This document shows, in pieces, positions 55,042 to 62,246 of a stretch of 64,000 bases of DNA. The stretch lies in the NCBI RefSeq assembly GCF_900103455.1, contig NZ_FNHI01000032.1, positions 1,355-65,354 of the forward strand, written 5' to 3'. The notes beneath the pieces were generated by a model. The model did not search any database. It was not told where the DNA came from and saw only the letters and a program-made list of their open reading frames with translations. The stretch is from Streptomyces wuyuanensis. Its GTDB lineage: Bacteria > Actinomycetota > Actinomycetes > Streptomycetales > Streptomycetaceae. Numbering within the stretch: position 1 is the first letter of the stretch; the number at the start of each line of letters is the position of its first letter. A program made the position numbers and the translations under genes.

Positions 55042-55058
55042 AACTACCACTGCTAGTT
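55042..55058. promoter_or_regulatory. Candidate palindromic operator before the acyl-CoA dehydrogenase gene
   Basis: AACTACCACTGCTAGTT is a 17-base palindrome with 7 of 8 base pairs matched, in a locally AT-rich stretch 60 bases before the dehydrogenase start. Its form resembles TetR/GntR-type operators of fatty- or amino-acid catabolism genes; the regulator is not in the window. Confidence 0.5.
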
Positions 55059-55117
55059 TCCAGGTCGGCAGCCGCCGGGACCTGGACAGCGCCGTGCGAG
55101 CCGCCGGAGGCACCCTC

Positions 55118-56308
55118 ATGTCCGCATCCTCGAAGCTGCCGCCCTTCGACCCCGCCGACCCCCTCGGCATCGACGACCTGCTCGAGCCGGAGGACCTCGC
55201 GGTCCGCGACACCGTCCGCTCCTGGGCCGCCGACCGCGTGCTGCCGCACATCGCCGAGTGGTACGAGAGCGGTGAACTCCCCGCGGTCCGCGAACTGGCC
55301 CGGGAGCTCGGCTCGATCGGCGCCCTCGGCATGTCGCTGACCGGATACGGCTGCGCCGGCGCCACCGCCGTGCAGTACGGACTCGCCTGCCTGGAACTGG
55401 AGGCCGCCGACTCCGGGATCCGCTCGCTCGTGTCCGTCCAGGGCTCACTCGCCATGTACGCGATCTGGAAGTTCGGCTCCGAGGAGCAGAAGCAGCGGTG
55501 GCTGCCGGGCATGGCGGCCGGCGAGACCATCGGCTGCTTCGGGCTCACCGAGCCCGACCACGGCTCCGACCCGGCCGGAATGCGCACCTATGCCAAGCGC
55601 GACGGCTCAGACTGGGTGCTCAACGGCCGCAAGATGTGGATCACCAACGGCTCCGTCGCAGGCGTCGCCGTGGTCTGGGCCCAGACCGACGACGGAATCC
55701 GCGGCTTCGCCGTCCCCACCGACGCACCCGGCTTCTCGGCCCCCGAGATCCGGCACAAGTGGTCGCTGCGGGCGTCCGTCACCAGCGAGCTCGTCATGGA
55801 CGAGGTACGGCTGCCGCAGGACGCCGTCCTCCCGGGCGTGACGGGACTGAAGGGCCCGCTCAGCTGCCTTTCGCACGCCCGGTACGGCATCGTCTGGGGC
55901 GCGATGGGCGCGGCACGCTCCAGCTTCGAGGCGGCGCTCGACTACGCCAGGACACGGGAGCAGTTCGGAAAGCCCATCGGCGGCTTCCAGCTCACCCAGG
56001 CCAAGCTCGCCGACATGGCGCTCGAACTGCACAAGGGAATCCTGCTCGCCCATCACCTCGGGCGGCGGATGGACGCCGGGACGCTCCGCCCGGAGCAGGT
56101 CAGTTTCGGAAAGCTGAACAACGTGCGTGAGGCGATCGAGATCTGCCGCACGGCGCGCACGATCCTCGGCGCCAACGGGATCTCGCTCGAGTACCCCGTG
56201 ATGCGGCACGCCACCAATCTCGAGTCGGTGCTCACCTACGAGGGCACCGTCGAGATGCACCAACTCGTGCTGGGCAAGGCGCTCACCGGCCTCGACGCGT
56301 TCCGGTAG
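55118..56308 (+). CDS. Acyl-CoA dehydrogenase (glutaryl-CoA dehydrogenase-like)
   Basis: 396 residues; ATG 55118 has GGAGG 7 bases upstream. Family signatures: CFGLTEPDHGSDPAGM (FAD/substrate loop), KMWITNGSVAGVAVVWAQ, and the C-terminal YEGTVEMHQLVLGKALTG with the catalytic-base Glu, in the glutaryl-CoA dehydrogenase position. RKMWITNG and NLESVLTYEGT are closer to glutaryl-CoA than to short-chain dehydrogenases. It oxidises an acyl-CoA and may decarboxylate glutaryl-CoA to crotonyl-CoA in lysine catabolism. Confidence 0.92.
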   Translation: MSASSKLPPFDPADPLGIDDLLEPEDLAVRDTVRSWAADRVLPHIAEWYESGELPAVRELARELGSIGALGMSLTGYGCAGATAVQYGLACLELEAADSGIRSLVSVQGSLAMYAIWKFGSEEQKQRWLPGMAAGETIGCFGLTEPDHGSDPAGMRTYAKRDGSDWVLNGRKMWITNGSVAGVAVVWAQTDDGIRGFAVPTDAPGFSAPEIRHKWSLRASVTSELVMDEVRLPQDAVLPGVTGLKGPLSCLSHARYGIVWGAMGAARSSFEAALDYARTREQFGKPIGGFQLTQAKLADMALELHKGILLAHHLGRRMDAGTLRPEQVSFGKLNNVREAIEICRTARTILGANGISLEYPVMRHATNLESVLTYEGTVEMHQLVLGKALTGLDAFR

Positions 56309-56347
56309 GCCGACCGTCCCGTTCCGGCCGGCCGGCGAGCGCCCTGC

Positions 56348-56782
56348 TCAGCTCTGGTTGAAGAAGCCGTCGCCGGGGCGGCCCGCGGACTCCCCGCTGA
56401 CGATCTCCGTGTCGGCGGGGGTCAGCAGGAAGACCCGGGTCGCCACGCGCTCGATGGAGCCGCGCAGCCCGAAGGTCAGCCCGGCCGCGAAGTCCACCAC
56501 GCGCTTGGCGTCGGCGGGCTCCATGGAGGTCAGATTCACGATGACGGGAACGCCCTCGCGGAAGTGCTCGCCGATGCCGCGCGCGTCCCGGAAGCTGTCG
56601 GGGGAGATGGTGGCGATCCGGCGGCCCTGCTCCTCGGCCGTCTCGGAGGCGACCCGGACACGCGGGTCGGTCACCCACTGGTCGCCGGCTCCCGTACCCT
56701 CGGCGTACTCGTCGTCGTAGTAGCGCTCGTCGTTGTCCTCGACGAGACCGAGCCATGCACTCGCCTTGCGCACCGATCCCAT
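56348..56782 (-). CDS. Cell division protein SepF homologue
   Basis: 144 residues; ATG 56782 preceded by AAAGGAGG. The N-terminus (MGSVRKASAWLGLVED) is the amphipathic membrane-targeting helix, followed by an acidic Tyr/Asp-rich linker and the SepF core (VPVIVNLTSMEPADAKRVVDF, then FLLTPADTEIV). It is shorter than the dcw-cluster SepF (about 200 residues) and no ftsZ lies nearby, so it is one of the additional Streptomyces SepF-like paralogues, perhaps tuning septation or membrane curvature. Confidence 0.9.
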   Translation of the reverse strand: MGSVRKASAWLGLVEDNDERYYDDEYAEGTGAGDQWVTDPRVRVASETAEEQGRRIATISPDSFRDARGIGEHFREGVPVIVNLTSMEPADAKRVVDFAAGLTFGLRGSIERVATRVFLLTPADTEIVSGESAGRPGDGFFNQS

Positions 56783-57071
56783 GGACGCCTCCTTTCGACC
56801 GCGGTCACTTGTGGTTCCGCATATCCCTATGGTCGTCCATAATGCGGATCGCACGCCAAGTGGATAGTCGCCGCGCAGGGGATTCGTGACGGTACTGGTG
56901 CAGAACATGTGGCGGTTCGTCAAGGTTCTTCCAGCGTAGGGGCCCTGAAGGGGCTCATATGGAAGCAAAATATGAATGTCTCGGCAGACGGGTGAGCGTC
57001 GGAGCGTCCGGGTGAACGGCCGGATGGATACGATGCGGGCCGCGCACTCGAACGACACCCGGGGGAACGTC

Positions 57072-58313
57072 GTGTTCGGAATCGTCCGGCCCTGCAGCCA
57101 TCGCCTCACTGACGGGCTCAAGACGGAGTGGATGGCCCATCTCTGCGGACTCTGCCTGGCTCTTCGCTCGGACCACGGGCAGTTCGCCAGGATCGTCACG
57201 AACTACGACGGGCTGATCGTCTCGGTTCTGACGGAGGCTCAGACCGAACGCACCCCGGTGCAGCGGCGCACGGCCGGGCCCTGCCCCCTGCGCGCCATGC
57301 GCACCGCGCCCGTCGCCCGGGGCGAGGGTGCCCGGCTCGCCGCCGCCGTCTCGCTCGTCCTCGCCTCCGCCAAGGTCCGCGACCACGTCGCCGACCGGGA
57401 CGGGGTGTTGGCGCGCAGGCCGGTGGCCGCGGCCGCACGCCGGATCGCGACGGGCTGGGACCGCGCCGGAGCCCGCGCCGGCGCGGCGCTGGGCTTCGAC
57501 ACGGCGGTGCTGGTCGACGCCGTGGACCGGCAGACCGGGATCGAGTCGCTGGCCGGCCCGGGGACGCCGCTGCTGGTCGTGACCGAGCCGACGGAGACGG
57601 CGACCGCCGCCGCCTTCGCGCACACCGCGGTCCTCGCCGGCCGCCCGGGCAACGCCGTCCCACTGGCCGAGGCCGGCCGGCTCTTCGGACGGCTGGCGCA
57701 TCTGCTGGACGCCGTGGAGGACAGGGAGGCAGACGCCGCGTCGGGGGCGTGGAACCCGCTCACGGCGACCGGCACGAGCCTCGCCGAGGCCCGCCGTCTG
57801 GCCGACGACGCCCTCCACGGCATCAGGCTCGCCCTGCGGGACGCGGAGTTCGTCGACGACCGGCTGCTGCACGTGCTTCTCGCGCACGAGCTCCGGCGGT
57901 CCGTGGACCGGGCCTTCGGTGAAGCGGCCTGCTCGCACCAGGGCTACGGCGGGCAGCCGCCGCACGGAGGCAATCCGTACGGCGGCGCCCACGGGGGAGC
58001 GGCGGGACCCTACGGATCCGCCAACCCCTACGGAGGGGGGAATCCGTACGGCGGCACCCCCTACGGCGGCGGGTCCGGCGGGAACGGAGGCGAGCCGCCC
58101 CGGTTCGGCTTCGGCGGCGAGCCCCCGAAGCCCAAGCCCCGCGGCTTCTGGGCGGGCTGCGCGGCCTTCGTCGGCCTGTGCTGCACCTGCCGGCTGTGCT
58201 GCGCCGAGGAGTACGAGGGCCCGTGGTCCCGCAAGAAGCGCGAGGGCTGCTGCCACAAGTGCGACTGCGGCTGCGACGGTTGCGACTGCTGCTGCCCCTG
58301 CGACGGCTGCTGA
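57072..58313 (+). CDS. DUF5685 family protein with Cys-rich C-terminus
   Basis: 413 residues from GTG 57072 (VFGIVRPCSHRL) with GGGGGA upstream; ATGs at 57024 and 57033 are less likely. The conserved N-terminal ~290 residues are mostly helical, with HLCGLCLAL giving a CxxC. Residues ~295-355 are Gly/Tyr/Pro repeats (NPYGG units). The last ~45 residues hold about 18 Cys in CC, CxC and CxxC pairs around an SRKKREG stretch. This looks like a metal-binding or cross-linked tail on a DUF5685 body; the function is unknown. Divergent from the sepF homologue. Confidence 0.85.
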   Translation: MFGIVRPCSHRLTDGLKTEWMAHLCGLCLALRSDHGQFARIVTNYDGLIVSVLTEAQTERTPVQRRTAGPCPLRAMRTAPVARGEGARLAAAVSLVLASAKVRDHVADRDGVLARRPVAAAARRIATGWDRAGARAGAALGFDTAVLVDAVDRQTGIESLAGPGTPLLVVTEPTETATAAAFAHTAVLAGRPGNAVPLAEAGRLFGRLAHLLDAVEDREADAASGAWNPLTATGTSLAEARRLADDALHGIRLALRDAEFVDDRLLHVLLAHELRRSVDRAFGEAACSHQGYGGQPPHGGNPYGGAHGGAAGPYGSANPYGGGNPYGGTPYGGGSGGNGGEPPRFGFGGEPPKPKPRGFWAGCAAFVGLCCTCRLCCAEEYEGPWSRKKREGCCHKCDCGCDGCDCCCPCDGC

Positions 58314-59312
58314 GCCCGGTGTGCGGGGCGGTGCCGCCCGGATCGCTGACTGAACGTCAGGGTATGGACCCCGCAGGCGGATCCGTGCGCCCGGACGGTT
58401 CGGTCCCGGCGGCGGGACGGACCCACGCCGGTGCCCGCGGACCGTCGGCGCCTTCTCGGCCGTCGGCGCCTTCTCGGCCGGCGGGGCAGACTCGCCGGTG
58501 TGCGGAGTGCGTCCGCCGCGGTCCGGTGCGCGGACGGCGCGGACAGCACGGGGCAGTGCGGCGGGCCGCAGGGGCGGGCCCATCCCTGGCGGCCCTCCGG
58601 CAGCCGGGGGGATCCGTGGTCACTCCAGCCCCACGGAAGAGCGAATTCCGGTCAACCCCGCCTGGGCGGGGAGGGGTGGCGCGCTACGCCTACGACGGCC
58701 GCCCCCGGCGGTTCCCCGGCGGCGGCGAGCCGCTGACCGCGCCGTCCTCTTCGATGCGGGCGCGGCGGGGAGGAACCGAGGGCCGTGTCCGGGGGCGCGC
58801 CGGTGGGACGCACGGCGCCGCGCGCCGCCTGTCTGCGTAGGCGAGTTCGATCCGGACACGCCGGCGCGCCGGGCCCTGCCCGTGCCCGGGCCTGCGCCGT
58901 GCGCGTCCCGCCGCGCGCCGCCCGGGACGGCGCGTCCGTACGGCCGGAACCCCATTGCCGCCGTCGCCTCCCGGCCCATGTCATCCGCACCTCCCGTCCG
59001 ATGTGCGACGTGCCCGAAACCCGAACTCACCACCGGGAGACGGAACCTGACCGCCCGCCGCTCCGTCTCACCCACGACGGACCGCGACAGCCGCGGAGGC
59101 ACCACGCCTCCGGGGCCGTCCGGCGTGCCATGGCGCCGCACGGCCGAAAGGCGCCCTTGCGCGGCTGGTTGGCTCGCCGAATACTCCCGAACAGCGCTTG
59201 TCAGGGGCACAACGTGACCGGAATCCGGACACATCCCCGCGCCCGCTGACTGCGCCTCACGGGCCCGTCACCCCACAGTCGGGCCCCCGATTCCCCTCGG
59301 GAGGAACGAGAA
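58314..59312. other. 999-base region without a recognisable gene
   Basis: Several open frames exist on both strands, but all translate to Arg/Pro/Gly-rich sequence without family features. A perfect 18-base direct repeat (GTCGGCGCCTTCTCGGCC) occurs at 58444-58461 and 58462-58479, and a small CCCCGCC/GGCGGGG stem at 58656-58671. The streptogrisin promoter should be near its right end; GGGAGGAACGAGAAGTG supplies the ribosome site. Confidence 0.5.
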
Positions 59313-60218
59313 GTGAGGATCAAGCGCACCACCCCCACCCACGGCGTGGCCAGACGGACCCGTCTGCTCGCCGTGACGACCGGCCTCGTCGCAGCCGCCG
59401 CACTGGCTGTCCCCACCGCCGCCGCCGACGAAGCGCCCGTCACCTTCAGCGCGTCCCAGCTCTCCGCCGCGAGCGACGCCGTGCTGACCGCCGATGTGCC
59501 GGGTACCGCCTGGCATGTCGACAAAGCGACCAACACGCTGGTCGTGACCGCCGACTCCACCGTCTCCAAGGCCGAGATCGCGCAGATCAAGCGGGAGGCC
59601 GGCGCCAACGCCGGTGCCCTGCGCGTCGAGCGCACCCCCGGCAAGTTCAGCAAGCTCATCTCCGGCGGCGACGCGATCTACGCCACCAGCTGGCGCTGCT
59701 CGCTCGGCTTCAACGTCCGCAACAGCGCGGGCACCTCGTACTTTCTGACGGCGGGTCACTGCACCGACGGCGCGGGCACCTGGTACGCGAACTCCGCCCG
59801 CACCACCGTCCTCGGCCCGACCGCGGGCTCCAGCTTCCCGGGCAACGACTACGGCATCGTGCGCTACAGCAACACCTCCATCGCCAAGCCGGGCACCGTC
59901 GGCAGCGTCGACATCACCAGCGCGGCCAACGCGACGGTCGGCATGTCCGTGACCCGCCGCGGCTCCACCACGGGCACCCACAGCGGCACCGTCACCGGTC
60001 TCAACGCCACGGTCAACTACGGCGGCGGTGACATCGTCTACGGCATGATCCGCACCAACGTCTGCGCCGAACCGGGCGACAGCGGCGGCCCGCTGTACTC
60101 CGGCAGCCGGGCGATCGGTCTGACCTCCGGCGGCAGCGGCAACTGCTCCAGTGGCGGTACGACGTTCTTCCAGCCCGTCACCGAGGCCCTCAGCGCCTAC
60201 GGGGTCAGCGTCTACTGA
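59313..60218 (+). CDS. Streptogrisin-type extracellular serine protease (S1 family)
   Basis: 301-residue preproprotein, GTG start. A signal peptide with RRTR and a hydrophobic core (about residues 14-38, cleavage after AAA or nearby) precedes an alpha-lytic-protease-type prodomain. The mature enzyme begins at Ile116 (ISGGDAIYATSWRCSLGF), leaving 186 residues as in streptogrisin A/B. Catalytic triad: His149 (TAGHC), Asp179 (GNDYGI) and Ser257 (GDSGGP). Cys pairs match the family. It is secreted and self-processed, and is followed by a terminator. Confidence 0.95.
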   Translation: MRIKRTTPTHGVARRTRLLAVTTGLVAAAALAVPTAAADEAPVTFSASQLSAASDAVLTADVPGTAWHVDKATNTLVVTADSTVSKAEIAQIKREAGANAGALRVERTPGKFSKLISGGDAIYATSWRCSLGFNVRNSAGTSYFLTAGHCTDGAGTWYANSARTTVLGPTAGSSFPGNDYGIVRYSNTSIAKPGTVGSVDITSAANATVGMSVTRRGSTTGTHSGTVTGLNATVNYGGGDIVYGMIRTNVCAEPGDSGGPLYSGSRAIGLTSGGSGNCSSGGTTFFQPVTEALSAYGVSVY

Positions 60219-60257
60219 CCGTTCCGCGGACGCCGAGCGCCACCGCGGTCAACAAGG

Positions 60258-60284
60258 GCCCCCGCCGTGCACCACGGCGGGGGC
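60258..60284 (+). terminator. Terminator hairpin after the protease gene
   Basis: A 12-base perfect inverted repeat (GCCCCCGCCGTG / CACGGCGGGGGC) with loop CAC, 40 bases after the stop. Confidence 0.85.
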
Positions 60285-60347
60285 TCGACGTCTTGCACAC
60301 TTTTGAGAGGATGGCAGGGCGGTCGGCCACAACGGATCGGGGGGCGG

Positions 60348-60827
60348 ATGAAGCGCATCGGAGTGACCGGCCACAGAAGCATTCCGCCCGAGGCCATGCC
60401 GCACGTGCTGGCCGGGATGAAGTCGCTGCTGTGCGGCCGCGAGGGTGCGCTGGAAGCACTCTCCAGCCTGGCCGAGGGGGCCGACCAGCTCTTCGCCGAC
60501 ATCGCCCTCGCCTGCGGCGCCGAACTCACCGTGGTGATCCCCAGCGGGGACTACGAGGACGGCTTCGACGACCCCGGAGCGCTGGCCTGCTACCGGCGGC
60601 TCAGAGGCAGGGCCAGCCAGGAGGTCCGGCTGGCCTTCCCCCACTCCACTGACGAGGCGTACTACGCGGCCGGCGCGTACATCGCCGACAACTGCGACCG
60701 GCTCCTGGCGGTCTGGGACGGCCGGCCGGCCCGCGGACTCGGCGGCACGGGCGACATCGTCCGGTACGCGCGCGAGCGGGGCACGCCGGTGACCGTGGTG
60801 TGGTGCGACGGGGTCGAGCGGGCCTGA
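60348..60827 (+). CDS. SLOG-domain protein (nucleotide/ligand-sensing, GVTGHR type)
   Basis: 159 residues from ATG 60348 behind GGGGGCGG. The Rossmann-like fold opens RIGVTGHRSIPPEAM (residues 3-17), continues SSLAEGADQLFADIAL, LTVVIPSGDYED and closes with AGAYIADNCDRLLAVWDG. This is the SLOG (DprA/LOG-like) superfamily layout, in which the GxTGHR and GAD loops bind nucleotide-derived ligands. No HTH or transmembrane part. SLOG proteins sense or process nucleotides and pair with SLATT membrane proteins in conflict systems; a SLATT-type gene is directly convergent. Confidence 0.78.
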   Translation: MKRIGVTGHRSIPPEAMPHVLAGMKSLLCGREGALEALSSLAEGADQLFADIALACGAELTVVIPSGDYEDGFDDPGALACYRRLRGRASQEVRLAFPHSTDEAYYAAGAYIADNCDRLLAVWDGRPARGLGGTGDIVRYARERGTPVTVVWCDGVERA

Positions 60828-60861
60828 CGCCCGCGGCAGCCGGTCCGGCGGAGCGGTGGCG

Positions 60862-60892
60862 GCACCGGGCCGGGGCCACCACCGGCCGGTGC
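60862..60892. terminator. Hairpin between the convergent SLOG and SLATT genes
   Basis: GCACCGGGCCGG and CCGGCCGGTGC pair with one bulge across a short loop, just before the SLATT stop at 60894. Confidence 0.6.
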
Positions 60893-60893
60893 G

Positions 60894-61826
60894 TCAACTC
60901 CGGTGCTGGACGAGCCAGTCGGTGTGCTGGGGCGAGACGATGCGCTCGGTCTCGTACACCGCCGACGGCCACTGCTCCTCCGTCACCGAGGTCTCCATCG
61001 CGATGTGAATCGCCGCCAGGTCCTCCTCCACCAGCGAGTGCGCCGCGATCAGCGGCTGATGGCGCCGGATCTCGCTCCACGCCAGACACGCCGCGGCCGC
61101 GGCGGACAGCAGCGGCACCGGTTCGGCCGAGTCGGTGACGGAGAACGTGCGCAGTACCCCGAACAGCAGCGCGAGCGCGGTGAGCAGGCCGATCGTCACC
61201 GTCCACAGCGCGGTGGCGCGCCGGGAGATCTCCGCACGCCGGTGGTACCAGTTGCGCTGCTCGATCAGACGGTCCCTCACATACGTCTCCTTGCGTACGC
61301 TGAAGACCTTCTCCCGCAGCAGGCGCATCGGAGTCGTGATCAGCTCGCCGGAGGCCGCGCTCCCACCGCCCTCGCGCGGGTCCACCCATCCGACCTTGCG
61401 CAGCTCCCGCAGCCCTTCCTCCAGCCGCGTGGTGAACAGCCCGTCCGGGTCGCGGGAGTTGGAGTCGAAGGGTGCCCCGTGCACCGCGTAGCGCCAGCAC
61501 ATCGACCGGATGAACTCCGCTGCGGAGCGGTTGAGTTGCCAGTGCGACTTTGCTCGGCGGCGGGTCCTCCGGAACGTCACGACGAGCACCCAGGCATACG
61601 CCGACGCGCTCAGCAGGCCCATGAGCTGGAAGGAGTCGCCGACCGTCCCGCGCCAGGGCAGCGCGGCGAATGCCGAGCCCAGGACCAGGAGGAGCAGCTG
61701 CAGCCGGGTGCCCTTGACCGCCTCGCGCTGCCGGTCGATGGCCGTCTCGTCCGCGCTGTGGAACAGTGCCGGCAGATCGGCATTTCGAAATACCATGCTT
61801 TGCAGATGGCCGGGAATACCGGTCAT
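60894..61826 (-). CDS. SLATT/DUF4231-like four-TM membrane protein
   Basis: 310 residues from ATG 61826 behind AGAGGGGGG. Hydrophobic pairs lie at about residues 41-57 and 65-84, then 205-224 and 236-252. Between them RSAAEFIRSMCWRYAVHGAPF (split at residues 100-120) is the SLATT/DUF4231 hallmark; the later LIEQRNWYHRRAEI helix leads into the second pair. It thus looks like two SLATT-type 2TM units in tandem. SLATT proteins are predicted membrane-perturbing effectors activated by nucleotide-sensing partners such as SLOG. It is divergent from the FxsA precursor gene across 205 bases. Confidence 0.8.
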   Translation of the reverse strand: MTGIPGHLQSMVFRNADLPALFHSADETAIDRQREAVKGTRLQLLLLVLGSAFAALPWRGTVGDSFQLMGLLSASAYAWVLVVTFRRTRRRAKSHWQLNRSAAEFIRSMCWRYAVHGAPFDSNSRDPDGLFTTRLEEGLRELRKVGWVDPREGGGSAASGELITTPMRLLREKVFSVRKETYVRDRLIEQRNWYHRRAEISRRATALWTVTIGLLTALALLFGVLRTFSVTDSAEPVPLLSAAAAACLAWSEIRRHQPLIAAHSLVEEDLAAIHIAMETSVTEEQWPSAVYETERIVSPQHTDWLVQHRS

Positions 61827-62031
61827 GCGTACCCCCCTCTGCGGATTTTGGCTTCACTCGTTCGATGGAATGGCTTGTTCCGTTCGGAGTGGGGCATACT
61901 CGCGCAACGCTTCTGTTTCAGCTCTCCGTGCCGAGTTGCTGCGGGTGGCCATGAGAGTAAAGTCGTGCCGCCGACACTGCAACGGTGCCCGGTGCTCCCC
62001 CGTTAGCACAACATGACCTAGGACGGCCGTC

Positions 62032-62196
62032 GTGACCCTCCAGACTTCAGTCACCTTTGCTCCTGTGAAGAAGGACCGGGTGCCCCTCACCGAGATCGAC
62101 GTGCGTGACGCCGAGGCGGCCAGGAAGCTGGGTCGCGTGCGCCCCTCCGGCGCCGACCGTTCCGCACGGATGTCCACGTTCAACTCCGCGCTCTAG
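62032..62196 (+). CDS. fxsA: FxSxx-COOH RiPP precursor peptide (FxsA family)
   Basis: 54 residues from GTG 62032, with AGGA 8 bases upstream. The peptide ends exactly in Phe-Asn-Ser-Ala-Leu-stop, the FxSxx-COOH pattern. A conserved-type leader element RVPLTEIDV lies near residues 16-24, as in other Fxs precursors, followed by a charged helix. The radical SAM maturase starts 50 bases downstream. In this class the enzyme links the Phe ring to the Ser beta-carbon, forming a three-residue cyclophane in the F-x-S motif. The mature product and its processing are unknown. Confidence 0.88.
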   Translation: MTLQTSVTFAPVKKDRVPLTEIDVRDAEAARKLGRVRPSGADRSARMSTFNSAL

Positions 62197-62246
62197 TCCG
62201 GTTCCAGACCGTCCTTACAGCGGGCGGACTGCCCTAGACTGGCGGA

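Noticed and set aside
58620..59234. 204-codon minus-strand frame in the 1-kb gap
   Set aside because: Arg/Gly/Pro-rich translation, weak codon-position bias and no ribosome site or homology pattern.
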